From Roseateles puraquae (GTDB lineage: Bacteria > Pseudomonadota > Gammaproteobacteria > Burkholderiales > Burkholderiaceae_C), in the NCBI RefSeq assembly GCF_002205845.1, contig NZ_NISI01000006.1:1-64000 (forward strand): a stretch of DNA of 64,000 bases, given 5' to 3'. The notes under the pieces were generated by a model that did not search any database, was not told the origin of the DNA, and was given only the letters and a program-made list of their open reading frames with translations. This document shows positions 1 through 8,316 of this stretch, in pieces (positions within the stretch are counted from its first letter, which is position 1; every line of letters begins with the position of its first letter). The translations under genes and the position numbers were made by a program.

Positions 1-95
1 CGAGCGCACCCGGTACAGCGTGCCGGCGTCGTACGCCAACAGGCCGGTGAGCCTGCGCGTCTACGCCGACCGGCTCGTCGTCGCGGCCGAGGGCA
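1..95 (+). mobile_element. 3' scrap of an IS21-family transposase (istA)
   Basis: Frame 2 reads a stretch with the motif SVPASYANRPVSLRVYADR followed by LVVAAEG, which resembles the C-terminal part of IstA transposases of the IS21 family. The match stops at about position 95, where the frame of a tyrosine integrase takes over. The start lies outside the window and no IS end is visible here. Family assignment is from remembered motif similarity. Confidence 0.5.
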
Positions 96-774
96 CCTGG
101 CCCTGCTCAGCGCCATCTTCCGCAGGGCTGTGGAGTGGGAGCGCGTCGACACCAACCCCTGCCAGGGAGTCGCCCAGCATAAGGAGACCAACGGCCGAGA
201 AACGTTCCTTAGCCCCGAGCAGTGCGCCGCGCTGTTCGCGGCCATGGCGGACGATCCCAACCAGACCGCGGTGGCCGCGCTGAAGTTGCTGCTGATGACC
301 GGCGCGCGGCGTGAGGAGGCCTTGAAGGCACGCTGGGAGCACGTCGACCTGCAGCGCGGCACCTGGCTCATTCCGACGACCAAGAGCGGGCGGGCCAGAA
401 CGGTGGTGCTCAGCAGGCAGGCGATCGAACTTCTGCAGGCTCAACCGAGCCGCGGGCCCGAGGGCTGGGTGTTCCCGGGCCGCGATCCCAGCAAGCCGCT
501 TCACGACCCGCGCAAGACGTTTCTTCGGTGCCTCTCGAAGGCCAACATCAAAGGGCCCGTCCAGGTGCGGATTCATGACCTCAGGCACACGGCTGCATCA
601 CTTATGGTTTCTCAAGGAATTTCTTTGTTCTTGGTCCAAAAAATGCTTGGCCACAGTGCCCCGACCATGACACAGCGGTACTCGCACCTCGCCGATGACC
701 CGCTGCGTGCGGCGGCGCAGAGCGTTGGCGACGCCATCGAGGCCGCCATCGCGCCGGCCGCGCAGGCAGCATGA
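94..774 (+). pseudogene. 5'-truncated tyrosine recombinase (phage-type integrase)
   Basis: This encodes the catalytic domain of a tyrosine recombinase that would cut and rejoin DNA at an attachment site. Visible catalytic landmarks are the Arg box (TGARREEALKARW), the HDLRH box, the LGHSAPTMTQ box and the tyrosine in QRYSHL. The N-terminal arm/core-binding part is missing: the reading frame upstream of about position 94 is IS21-like sequence in another frame. The first in-frame ATG is at 130, but similarity begins earlier (the segment reading LALLSAIFRRAVEW). All catalytic residues remain, yet without the N-terminal domain it is probably inactive. A strong terminator follows. Confidence 0.75.
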
Positions 775-780
775 GGACTT

Positions 781-822
781 GAACCGGGATGGCGTTCGGG
801 CCATCCCGGTTCTCCCTTTTTT
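781..822 (+). terminator. Intrinsic terminator after the integrase remnant
   Basis: A perfect 13-bp stem (781-793 with 800-812), a 6-nt loop and a T-run at 817-822. It lies 7 bp after the integrase stop. Part of the right arm recurs at 3102-3117. Confidence 0.85.
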
Positions 823-952
823 CCCTTGGCAGGCGCTTACACCGTCTAGTGTCCGCTGCATCTCTTCTACGATCGGCGCGGCGGAATGCCGTCCCGGCGC
901 AGCGGCGCGCCAAGTGATGTGCATGGACGGCAAGACATCGCCTAGGTGAACG

Positions 953-3061
953 ATGGACGCACACCAAAAGATCGAAACTCGCTGGTCATGGCTACATCGA
1001 AGGAGCCTGGGAACACAGCTCGCCGGCCTGCTCGCCTTCGTCGTGCTGGTGTTGGCGCTATCGCTGACCAGCTTGCTGACGTCCATGATGCAAGGTCAGA
1101 TCGAGCGTGACAAAGGCGCCGCCTTGGCATCGCTAGGTAGAAGCATCGCGACTGCGCTCGGCAAGAACTTCAGGGACCGCGTGCAGCAGGTTGAGCAGCT
1201 CGTCGAGTCGCCTGAAGTCTGGGAAGACGGACTCTCAAGCCCGAAGGTCACGCAAGCGCTGTCTCGCGTCAAGCGCTCTCGGCCGTTCCCTTCCTGGGTC
1301 GGCGTGGCCGACGCGCGCGGCATCGTGGTTGCCGCGACCGACAACGTGCTTGTAGGCCGAGACGTGCATGAGCGGCCATGGTTTCCCGCCGGCCTTCAAG
1401 GTCGGTACGTTGGCGACGTGCACGAAGCGAAGCTTCTCTCAAGCCTGCTGCCGGCCAGCGCCACGGGCGAACCGCTTCGCTTCATCGACGTGGCGGCACC
1501 ACTGAAGATCGCGGGGAAGACAGCTGGCGTCCTCGCGTTGCACGCTGACGTGCAGGGCGTTAGCGCCGTAGCCGAAGCCTTCATTCCGAAGAACGCTGAA
1601 GCGCGCCGCATCGAGGTCTACATCCTCACCCGAACGGGCCAGGTCATCTTCGGCGCCGACCGAAGCGCGCAGGTGGATGTGGCAGAGCTGGCCCGGCAGT
1701 TGGAGGCGTTGACGCCAGCCTCGCCCGGCGAGCAAGCAAGACCCGCTACCGTTGCACGTTGGGGGGATGGGCGCCGCTACCTCACCACGAGTTGGTCGCT
1801 AGACACCTACGCGCCAGAGCTGGCACTGGGTTGGCAGGTACTGGTGCGACAGCCAGCCGAAGTTGCCTTCGAGCCTGCGATCGCAGCAACCAAGCATGCG
1901 CTTGCGGTGGGGCTTGGCTGTGGGCTCGTAGCGGTCGCGTTCGGGCTGTTGCTGGGCCGCCAGCTCACTCAGCCGCTGAAGGAGATGGCACGTGCAGCCC
2001 ATGAGGTAGAGCAAGGTGTGGCGGGCACGTTCATCCCGCGGGCAGAACTGAATCGCGAGCTCTCCCAGCTCTCCAGCGCGCTTCAGGCCATGACGGCTCG
2101 ACTCGGCGGACTCGTCGATCAACGAACTGCTCAGCTGAACACAGCGAACCGCGAGCTACAGGTGCTCGGTGAACTGCAATCAGCCATGCTCGACGCCGAG
2201 CTGGTGGGGATCGTGCGGATCGAGGTGGCAACACGCGTTGCGATCTGGACCAACAGGGCCGTAGCCAGGATGTACGGCTACAGCTTGGAGGAACTGCAGC
2301 GCAAGCCAGCGCGCATGCTTTACGCCGACGATGAAACGTACGAGCGCGTGGGAGCGGAATCGCGCGCAGCGTTTGCCGACGGTCACGACTACCTGACCAA
2401 GGCCAAGATGCGGCGCAAGGACGGGAGCACGATCTGGATCCAGCTTCAGGGCACGCTGTTGAAGGAACACCCCGGCGAGTCGCTCTGGATGATGACGGAC
2501 GTGACCGCTCAGCATGCTTACCAAGAGCAAGTCGAGCACATCGCCTTCCATGACGCGCTGACCGGGCTGCCGAACCGGCTTCTGCTGGCAGACCGTGTTG
2601 ACCAAGCAGTCATCGCCGCAAAGCGCACGAGTCAACTGTGCGCGATCGCGTTCGTTGATCTAGACGGCTTCAAGTCCGTGAACGATGTGCACGGGCATGA
2701 TGCTGGCGACCAACTGCTCAAGGAAGTTGCCCACCGCGCGGTGTCAGTCGTCCGGGCAGGCGACACCGTAGCCCGTCTGGGCGGCGATGAGTTCGTGCTG
2801 GTGCTAGGTGGGCTCGACGACATCGCTCAGTGCGACGCGATCCTCAGCAGGTTGCTGGGCAAACTTGAGACGCCTGTGGACCTCGACGGAGGGATCACGG
2901 CGACCGTGTCCGGAAGCATCGGCGTGGCGCTCTGCCCCGAGCACGGCTCCAAGCCGGCGACGCTGCTCGCCGCAGCCGACGCGGCGATGTACGCGGCCAA
3001 GAAGGGTGGGAAGGGCTGCGTGAGGTACGCCGCGCCGCCGTCACCGTTCGATCCGGCCTAG
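953..3061 (+). CDS. Membrane-bound sensor diguanylate cyclase (Cache-HAMP-PAS-GGDEF)
   Basis: A predicted inner-membrane sensor that makes cyclic di-GMP from GTP. The order is a transmembrane helix at about residues 20-44, a periplasmic dCache-like sensor to about 305, a second membrane helix near 313-336, a HAMP segment, a PAS domain at about 405-520 (ending in an MMTDVTAQ-type PAC motif) and a GGDEF domain from about 530. The active-site motif is intact (GGDEF, residues 610-614). Five residues before it is RAGD (601-604), the RxxD inhibitory site of product-inhibited cyclases. No EAL domain is present. It stands alone between two accessory genes and is flanked by a 16-bp direct repeat. The sensed ligand cannot be told from sequence. 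Confidence 0.9.
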   Translation: MDAHQKIETRWSWLHRRSLGTQLAGLLAFVVLVLALSLTSLLTSMMQGQIERDKGAALASLGRSIATALGKNFRDRVQQVEQLVESPEVWEDGLSSPKVTQALSRVKRSRPFPSWVGVADARGIVVAATDNVLVGRDVHERPWFPAGLQGRYVGDVHEAKLLSSLLPASATGEPLRFIDVAAPLKIAGKTAGVLALHADVQGVSAVAEAFIPKNAEARRIEVYILTRTGQVIFGADRSAQVDVAELARQLEALTPASPGEQARPATVARWGDGRRYLTTSWSLDTYAPELALGWQVLVRQPAEVAFEPAIAATKHALAVGLGCGLVAVAFGLLLGRQLTQPLKEMARAAHEVEQGVAGTFIPRAELNRELSQLSSALQAMTARLGGLVDQRTAQLNTANRELQVLGELQSAMLDAELVGIVRIEVATRVAIWTNRAVARMYGYSLEELQRKPARMLYADDETYERVGAESRAAFADGHDYLTKAKMRRKDGSTIWIQLQGTLLKEHPGESLWMMTDVTAQHAYQEQVEHIAFHDALTGLPNRLLLADRVDQAVIAAKRTSQLCAIAFVDLDGFKSVNDVHGHDAGDQLLKEVAHRAVSVVRAGDTVARLGGDEFVLVLGGLDDIAQCDAILSRLLGKLETPVDLDGGITATVSGSIGVALCPEHGSKPATLLAAADAAMYAAKKGGKGCVRYAAPPSPFDPA

Positions 3062-3179
3062 CGAAGCAGAGGCCCCCTCAGTTCCGTTCTAGGACACGCG
3101 TGCCATCCCGGTTCTCCTCCTTCTCGTAACTGGCGGGCCGGGGGTGCGGTCGCCGCTGGACAAGGCGATGTACAGCCGT

Positions 3180-4016
3180 TCAACGATCGTCTTCCTCGTC
3201 GTCATCCTCTAGCACCATCTTCTGTGCATCAAGGATCCTGATCAGCTTGCCGATCGCCTTCGCGCTGATGTCGCCAGAGACGAGGATGCGGAAGGCACTC
3301 GAGCCATCTTTGCTCAGCATGCCGCGTAACCACTCGCGCTCGTTCGGCATTTCAGGACTAGTCAGTTGCTGCTTGGGTGACTGAGGTGGAAGAGACTTCG
3401 GACTGAAGTTAACCGCGGACGGCCGAACATCCTCCGCAGCATCTTCAACGGGCTGGGACTGAGATTCGCGCTCATCTTGGCTCAGGGGCTCGTCCGCGTC
3501 CGACATCGAGTACCGAGCGAAGGCTAGAGACGCCCGAAGATCGGCGATGAAAGCCTTGATGTTCTTCGGGTTGAAGTCGAACTCCTTCTGCAGGTAGAAG
3601 GCCAGCGTGTGATCAGATGGAAGCTGGTCGGGCCACTTCGCCATGATGTTGGCGTACAGCTTCGGCATCCGCACGGCCTCTCGGAGTGCTGCGTAGCGCG
3701 CAGGAGACTCGGGCTCCGCCAGAAGAATGTCTAGCGCGCGTTCAGTCAGCTTGACATGACGGTTCTCACTCCGACCCTCGTCTTCGAGCAACCCGAACTG
3801 AAGAAGGGTTGCGACGGTCTGACGGCCGCCACTACTGGTCTCGGAGTACCCGAAGTGACGCATCGCAGATGACACGGGAGCGGCTGACTTCCGCTCTTCG
3901 CGATGAAAGGCTCGCGCCTTTTCTACGGCCACTTCGAGGCTGATGAATGGGTACGACACGCCGCGACCAACAGGCTTCTTCCCAGCGGCTGAGGGTTGGC
4001 TTGACACGTCTGTCAT
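3180..4016 (-). CDS. Hypothetical protein with winged-helix-like N-terminal half
   Basis: 278 residues. A consensus ribosome-binding site (AAGGAGG, 4022-4028) fixes the ATG at 4016. The N-terminal 160 residues are compact and contain a segment reading YSETSSGGRQTVATLLQFGL, then a basic LTERAL segment, a pattern typical of a winged-helix fold. Similar proteins are familiar from plasmids and integrative elements but have no agreed name. The C-terminal part is acidic and low in complexity (a DDDEEDD-type end). It may be a regulator; the operator-like repeats at 4087-4139 lie just upstream and could be its target. Both points are inference. Confidence 0.65.
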   Translation of the reverse strand: MTDVSSQPSAAGKKPVGRGVSYPFISLEVAVEKARAFHREERKSAAPVSSAMRHFGYSETSSGGRQTVATLLQFGLLEDEGRSENRHVKLTERALDILLAEPESPARYAALREAVRMPKLYANIMAKWPDQLPSDHTLAFYLQKEFDFNPKNIKAFIADLRASLAFARYSMSDADEPLSQDERESQSQPVEDAAEDVRPSAVNFSPKSLPPQSPKQQLTSPEMPNEREWLRGMLSKDGSSAFRILVSGDISAKAIGKLIRILDAQKMVLEDDDEEDDR

Positions 4017-4086
4017 AAGTCCTCCTTGCAGATCTCGAACTCTACAAGAGCTTTAAGGATTGCTCAAGAGACGCAACGAGGCCTGG

Positions 4087-4149
4087 AAGACTTGAAATCG
4101 AGACTTCAGTTCTCCAAGTCTTGACGGACAAGAGAACTGGCGCAACAAT
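4087..4149 (+). promoter_or_regulatory. Promoter overlapped by two interleaved 8-bp inverted repeats
   Basis: Repeat 1 is AAGACTTG (4087-4094) with CAAGTCTT (4115-4122). Repeat 2 is CAGTTCTC (4107-4114) with GAGAACTG (4132-4139). The arms interleave, as in an H-type pseudoknot or a compound operator. A plausible promoter, TTGACG (4121-4126), 17-bp spacer, AACAAT (4144-4149), is covered by the right arms. That favours an operator controlling rightward transcription toward the small gene at 4361. Confidence 0.5.
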
Positions 4150-4189
4150 GCGCCCATGCTGAAGGAGAACACCGTGAGGAGATAGGTCG

Positions 4190-4342
4190 GCCCCGGCGAG
4201 ATGGCTGCTGTAGCCGGGGCGGAAAAGAGACGGGCCGTTGCTCGCTGCGTCCCTGAGAAAGATCGCGAGTCAACGGCCCAAGGCAGCCCCTACGGAGCTT
4301 GCTGGCACTTCCATCAACCCTCTAAGCCCGGTAACCCCGGCT
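4190..4342 (+). ncRNA. Possible structured leader RNA (three hairpins)
   Basis: Hairpin 1 pairs GCCCCGGC (4190-4197) with GCCGGGGC (4213-4220). Hairpin 2 pairs GGGCCGTTGCTCGC (4232-4245) with 4265-4279 through 14 bp and one bulged T. A smaller AGCC/GGCT hairpin near 4325-4342 sits just before the ribosome-binding site of the gene at 4361. I do not recognise a known RNA family. The longer + strand reading frame across this region has no protein-like character. Confidence 0.4.
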
Positions 4343-4360
4343 GGAAGGAGGTAGCGCCTA

Positions 4361-4510
4361 ATGCCGACAAAGCAACTGGACTTCGGTTTCCCGATTCCCG
4401 ACGGTCATCAACTCGTTTTCCGCGCGACGATAACCACCCGAAATGGTCGAGTCCTTCATGCCAAGTGGTTCGGAATCCGGGGTTTCCCGATTCTGATCCG
4501 CACAGCTTGA
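4361..4510 (+). CDS. 49-residue hypothetical protein
   Basis: The start is supported by a full Shine-Dalgarno sequence (GGAAGGAGGT, 4343-4352) about 9 nt before ATG 4361. The stop is TGA at 4508-4510. The product is hydrophobic and basic, with a pattern of strands (LVFRATITTRNGRVLHAKW, then FGIRGFPILI). Short proteins of this style are widespread in Burkholderiales, but I know no function. The long structured leader and operator-like repeats upstream suggest tight control, as for a toxin or stress peptide, which is inference only. Confidence 0.55.
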   Translation: MPTKQLDFGFPIPDGHQLVFRATITTRNGRVLHAKWFGIRGFPILIRTA

Positions 4511-4694
4511 AGACGTAGACCCAAGAAGCCAGCAGCTCCATCTTCACCATGCGCCCGGGCCAAAGCCCACGAACCGAGCGGAGGGCCGTTGGCCCCGCCG
4601 GTCACGCCAAGTGGCGCTAGCGCAACCCGAGATTCTAGTCGCCACCCGGGCAGGATGCGAGATCAACACGAGCGAGCCGACTGAGAAGGTACCG

Positions 4695-4970
4695 ATGACA
4701 CTACATCCCAAGATCACAGCAACGTACCGCTTCACTCGCGACGGCACGTCCCCCGCAGGTTTCGCTAGCCGAAACCGCCCCAGCACCGACGCGCTGTCGG
4801 TGGTAGCCACTTGGGCCTTGGGCGGCGCCGGCCGTTCGTACTCCGTACTGGAAGACGGTGACGAAGCTCTCCTCGTCAAGCTGACTCTGCGAGAGGACGA
4901 CATCGACCAAGCGCGCAACGACATGGAGGTGCTGTGCTCTAAGCACGGCGTGATGCGAGAGGCGGTGTAG
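4695..4970 (+). CDS. 91-residue hypothetical protein
   Basis: The start at ATG 4695 is chosen because GAGAAGGT lies just upstream (4683-4690); an earlier in-frame start at 4611 has no such site. The protein has a strand-rich first half (HPKITATYRFTRDG) and an acidic C-terminal helix (REDDIDQARNDMEVL). I do not recognise a family. It is the last gene before the tRNA-Phe terminator and reads toward it. Confidence 0.5.
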   Translation: MTLHPKITATYRFTRDGTSPAGFASRNRPSTDALSVVATWALGGAGRSYSVLEDGDEALLVKLTLREDDIDQARNDMEVLCSKHGVMREAV

Positions 4971-5083
4971 GGGCTCCGCTTCAACCTGGATGGAGAAGCG
5001 GGAGAGATCCGGCACGGCCTGGTCAAGCCGAAGCGCTCCGGCGATCGCCCGGCGACACACGGACCGCGGTCTTTCGCGGACGC

Positions 5084-5111
5084 AAAAAAGCCCGGCGTGC
5101 CGGGCTCTTTT
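5084..5111. terminator. Bidirectional terminator between tRNA-Phe and the accessory region
   Basis: Stem AGCCCGG (5089-5095) with CCGGGCT (5100-5106). The A-run at 5084-5089 is a U-tract for leftward transcripts, and TCTTTT at 5106-5111 serves rightward ones. It ends the tRNA-Phe transcript. Confidence 0.8.
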
Positions 5112-5149
5112 GGCCCCCAAACACTAAGCAGCGCTTGGGATTTCTGTTC

Positions 5150-5225
5150 TGGTGGCCTGGGGCGGAATCGAACCACCGACACGCGGATTTTCAATCCGCT
5201 GCTCTACCAACTGAGCTACCAGGCC
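5150..5225 (-). tRNA. tRNA-Phe (GAA)
   Basis: A 76-nt cloverleaf on the minus strand. The acceptor stem GGCCTGG pairs with CCAGGCC, the D-arm reads AGCTCAGTTGGTAGAGC, the anticodon loop TTGAAAA gives anticodon GAA, the T-arm has GGTTCGATTCC, and CCA is encoded. Its 3' end faces the accessory region at 1-5080, a common layout for islands inserted at tRNA genes. No duplicate of the tRNA end is seen in the window. Confidence 0.97.
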
Positions 5226-5322
5226 TTGGTTTTCAACTGGGCAGCCCGTCGGCCGCTCAGCGAAGTCCGCGACTATAGCACAGGGTTTGGCGCTGCCAAG
5301 CCTGCGCTGCGGTGCCGCAGGC

Positions 5323-6024
5323 TCAGCCGCCGTTGCCGCGCTTGTTGCGGCTCAGGTCCACGCCGAGCTGCTTGAGCTTGCGGTAGAGGTGGGTGCGCTC
5401 CAGCCCAGTCTTCTCGGCGACGCGGGTCATGGAGCCGTTTTCCTTGGCGAGGTGGAACTCGAAGTAGCTCTTCTCGAAGGCGTCGCGGGCTTCGCGCAGC
5501 GGGCGGTCGAGTTCAAAGCTTTGCTCGGAGGCCAGCGCGTTGTTGCTGGGCAGGTGGCTGGAGAGCGCCATCGTGTGCGTCGTGGGCGGCGGCAGGTTGC
5601 CGGGCTCAGGGCGCGCATAGCTCGGCAGGCCGACGACGGCCGGCGCCGGGCGCGGCGGGGCGGTCTTGACGAGGGCTTGCTCGACGGCGCGCAGCAGCTT
5701 TTGCAGCGTGATGGGCTTTTCGAGGAAGGCGATGGCGCCGAACTTGGTGGCCTCCACCGCGGTGTCGATGGTGCCGTGGCCGCTCATCATGATGACGGGC
5801 ATGGTGAGCAGGCCGGCGCTGCCCCACTCCTTGAGCAGGGTCACGCCGTCGACGTCGGGCATCCAGATGTCGAGCAGCACGAGGTCGGGGCGCATGCGCT
5901 CGCGCACGGAGCGCGCCTGGGTGGCGTTCTCGGCCAGCTCGATGGTGTGCCCCTCGTCGCTGAGAATTTCAGACAGCAGTGCGCGAATGCCCAGCTCGTC
6001 GTCGACAACAAGAATGGTGGCCAT
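5323..6024 (-). CDS. NtrX-like response regulator lacking the AAA+ domain
   Basis: 233 residues. The receiver domain (1-120) has the acidic pair D8/D9, phospho-acceptor D52 (in LVLLDIWMP) and K103 (LEKP). After a Pro-rich linker a Fis-type helix-turn-helix follows (about 195-228, with TRVAEKTGLERTHLYRKLKQLG). The sigma-54-interacting AAA+ ATPase of true NtrC/NtrX proteins is absent, so it probably binds DNA without activating sigma-54 polymerase. It starts 6 nt after the kinase stop and forms an operon with it. Redox or nitrogen signalling is the family expectation, not shown here. Confidence 0.85.
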   Translation of the reverse strand: MATILVVDDELGIRALLSEILSDEGHTIELAENATQARSVRERMRPDLVLLDIWMPDVDGVTLLKEWGSAGLLTMPVIMMSGHGTIDTAVEATKFGAIAFLEKPITLQKLLRAVEQALVKTAPPRPAPAVVGLPSYARPEPGNLPPPTTHTMALSSHLPSNNALASEQSFELDRPLREARDAFEKSYFEFHLAKENGSMTRVAEKTGLERTHLYRKLKQLGVDLSRNKRGNGG

Positions 6025-6030
6025 GAATCC

Positions 6031-8316
6031 TTAGGTCTTGGCGCCTGGCGCACCGGGCTCGGTGGCAGGTGTCAGGTTCGAAAATGATAGCGAAACTTGC
6101 GCGCCGATCACGACGGCGTCGGGCCCTTCACCAAGGGGAGAACCCGCATCGGAAGCGGGATGCAGGTTGCGCAGGGTGATGCGCGCCCCGTGTTCGTCCG
6201 CAATTTTCTTGACGACGGCCAGGCCCAGGCCGGTCCCTTTGGCCTTGGTGGTGACGTAGGGCTCGAAGGCGCGCTTGAGCACTTTCTCGGCAAAGCCGGG
6301 GCCGTTGTCCTTGATGATGAGCCGCACCGAGCGCGGCGTGCCGGTGTCGGTGAGCGTGAGCTGCGAGCGCACGGTGACGCGGCCGTCGGGCCGGTCGTGC
6401 ACCGCGTCGAGCGCGTTCTGCACGAGGTTGTGGATGACCTGGCGCAGCTGGCTTGCATCGCCCTTGATGTGGGGCAGGCTGGGTGCGAGGTCTGCCGCCA
6501 GGCGCCCCTTGTCCTGAGGCTCGGCGTAGAGGCTCAGCACCTCGTGGATGAGGGCGTTGAGGTCCAGCGGCTTGAGCTGGGCGGACGGCAGCCGGGCGTA
6601 GTCGCGGAACTCGTTGACCAGCTGCTTCATGGCCTGCACCTGGTTGACGATGGTGGCCACGGAGCGCACGAGCATGGCCTGGTCGGCGCCTTCGAGCTTG
6701 GCTTCGAGCTTGTGCTGCAGCCGCTCGGCCGAGAGCTGGATGGGCGTGAGCGGGTTCTTGATCTCGTGCGCCAGGCGCCGGGCGACTTCGCTCCAGGCGG
6801 CCGAGCGCTGGGCCGAGACGACCTCGGAGATGTCGTCAAAGACGACCAGCCGCGCGCTCTGCGGCAGCGGTGCGCCGCGCACGAGCAGCGTCAGCGGGTT
6901 CTGCTTGGGGTCGAGCTGCAGCTCGAAGGACTCCTGCCAGAGCTCGCGGTCCATGTCGCGCTCGCCGTCGTTGCTGGCGCTCTGCTCGAAGCGCTGCTCC
7001 AGCGACGCGGCGAATTCGGTGAGGCCGGGCACCTCGGCCAGCGGGCGGCCGATGTAGGCCGACAGCGGCAGGCGCAGGATGCGCGTGGCGCCGGGGTTGA
7101 CCGTCTCCAGCGCCCCGTCGGCGTCGAAGACGAGCACGCCGGCGGTGAGGTTGTCGAGGATGGTCTGCAGGTGGGTGCGGGCGGCGTCGAGCTCGGCCAC
7201 GGTGCGCGAGACCTGGGCGCGGGCGTCGGCGAGCTGGCCGGTCATGTCGGCAAAGGAGCGGGTGAGGCCGCCGAGCTCGTCGCGCGTGGCGAGTGCCGGC
7301 CGCACGGAGAGGTCGCCCTGCGCCACCTGGCGCACGCCGTCGGCCAGCATCAGCAGCGGCCGCGCGAGCTGATTGCCCAGGGTGACGGCCAGCAGCAGCG
7401 CCGCGAACACGGCCAGGATGAGCACCAGCGTGAGCGTGCCGAGGTACATCTGGCGCAGGCCGGTGCGCTCCAGCGAGCGCTGCTGGTACTCGTTGTTGGC
7501 GGCCTGCACGGCGAGCGCATTGCTGAGCATGGTCGGCGGGATGCGCTGGATGACCATCAGGTAGCGCTCGCCCAGGCCCAGGCGCAGCTCGGTGTTGGGC
7601 AGCAGGGCGAGGGTGCGGATCTGGGCGCCGCCCTGCAGGGCCGCGGCTTCGTCTTCCAGGCCTTCGAGCTGGCTGGCGGTGATGCCGCCGCGCGCCCGCG
7701 TGAGCATGCTGCCGCTGGGGCGGTCGGGTGTGAGCTGGCGGGTGTCGCCGCCGCTTTCCATCAGGATCTGGCCATTGCCGCCCACCAGCGCCACGGTGCG
7801 GGCGCCGAGCTTGTCGCGCACCCGCTCCAGCGCAAGCAGCTGGGGCGTGCTGGTCTCGGCGAGTTGGTCGGCGGCGTCGCGGGTCTTGTTGGCGAGGTCG
7901 GAGACCATGGCATCCAGCGTGCCGCGGCCCAGGTTCAGGCCGGCCTCCAGCGCGCTGGCGAGCTTCACGTCGAACCAGGTCTCGATGCTGCGGTTCACGA
8001 ACTGGTAGGACACCGCGTAGATGAGCAGCCCCGGCACCACGCCGACCAGCGCAAAGATGGCTGCGAGCTTGAACAGCAGCCGGCTGCCGAAGCGCCCCTG
8101 GCGCACCCGCACGAACAGGCGCACGGCGGCGGTCAGGATCACTAGCGTCAGCACCACCGCCACGCCGACGTTGACCCAGAACAGCCAGTGGTAGTGCCGC
8201 TCGAAGAAGCCGCGCTCGGAGGTGGTGCCCACCGACAGCAGGAAGCCGAGCACGCCGACCACACCCGTGAGGGTCACCAGCGTGATGACCCAGCCCCAGC
8301 GCGCCACTCGCGTCAT
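6031..8316 (-). CDS. NtrY-like membrane sensor histidine kinase
   Basis: 761 residues from ATG 8316; that ATG overlaps the upstream gene's TGA (ATGA), so the two are translationally coupled. The N-terminus has about four membrane helices in an NtrY-like arrangement, then HAMP (residues about 330-385), PAS (about 400-510), the phosphorylation box RRLAHEIKNPLTP with H517, and a HATPase domain with N, G1 (DNGPGF) and G2 (GTGLGLAVV) boxes. It would phosphorylate the regulator encoded immediately downstream. The signal is unknown. Confidence 0.9.
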   Translation of the reverse strand: MTRVARWGWVITLVTLTGVVGVLGFLLSVGTTSERGFFERHYHWLFWVNVGVAVVLTLVILTAAVRLFVRVRQGRFGSRLLFKLAAIFALVGVVPGLLIYAVSYQFVNRSIETWFDVKLASALEAGLNLGRGTLDAMVSDLANKTRDAADQLAETSTPQLLALERVRDKLGARTVALVGGNGQILMESGGDTRQLTPDRPSGSMLTRARGGITASQLEGLEDEAAALQGGAQIRTLALLPNTELRLGLGERYLMVIQRIPPTMLSNALAVQAANNEYQQRSLERTGLRQMYLGTLTLVLILAVFAALLLAVTLGNQLARPLLMLADGVRQVAQGDLSVRPALATRDELGGLTRSFADMTGQLADARAQVSRTVAELDAARTHLQTILDNLTAGVLVFDADGALETVNPGATRILRLPLSAYIGRPLAEVPGLTEFAASLEQRFEQSASNDGERDMDRELWQESFELQLDPKQNPLTLLVRGAPLPQSARLVVFDDISEVVSAQRSAAWSEVARRLAHEIKNPLTPIQLSAERLQHKLEAKLEGADQAMLVRSVATIVNQVQAMKQLVNEFRDYARLPSAQLKPLDLNALIHEVLSLYAEPQDKGRLAADLAPSLPHIKGDASQLRQVIHNLVQNALDAVHDRPDGRVTVRSQLTLTDTGTPRSVRLIIKDNGPGFAEKVLKRAFEPYVTTKAKGTGLGLAVVKKIADEHGARITLRNLHPASDAGSPLGEGPDAVVIGAQVSLSFSNLTPATEPGAPGAKT

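Noticed and set aside
4201-4518. 105-codon + strand frame
   Set aside because: No ordered protein pattern; it overlaps the hairpin region and the better supported 49-residue gene.
6097-8145. Long + strand reading frame of over 680 codons
   Set aside because: It is antisense to the NtrY-like kinase, with repetitive Gly/Val/Gln/His/Leu composition typical of the shadow frame of a GC-rich gene.
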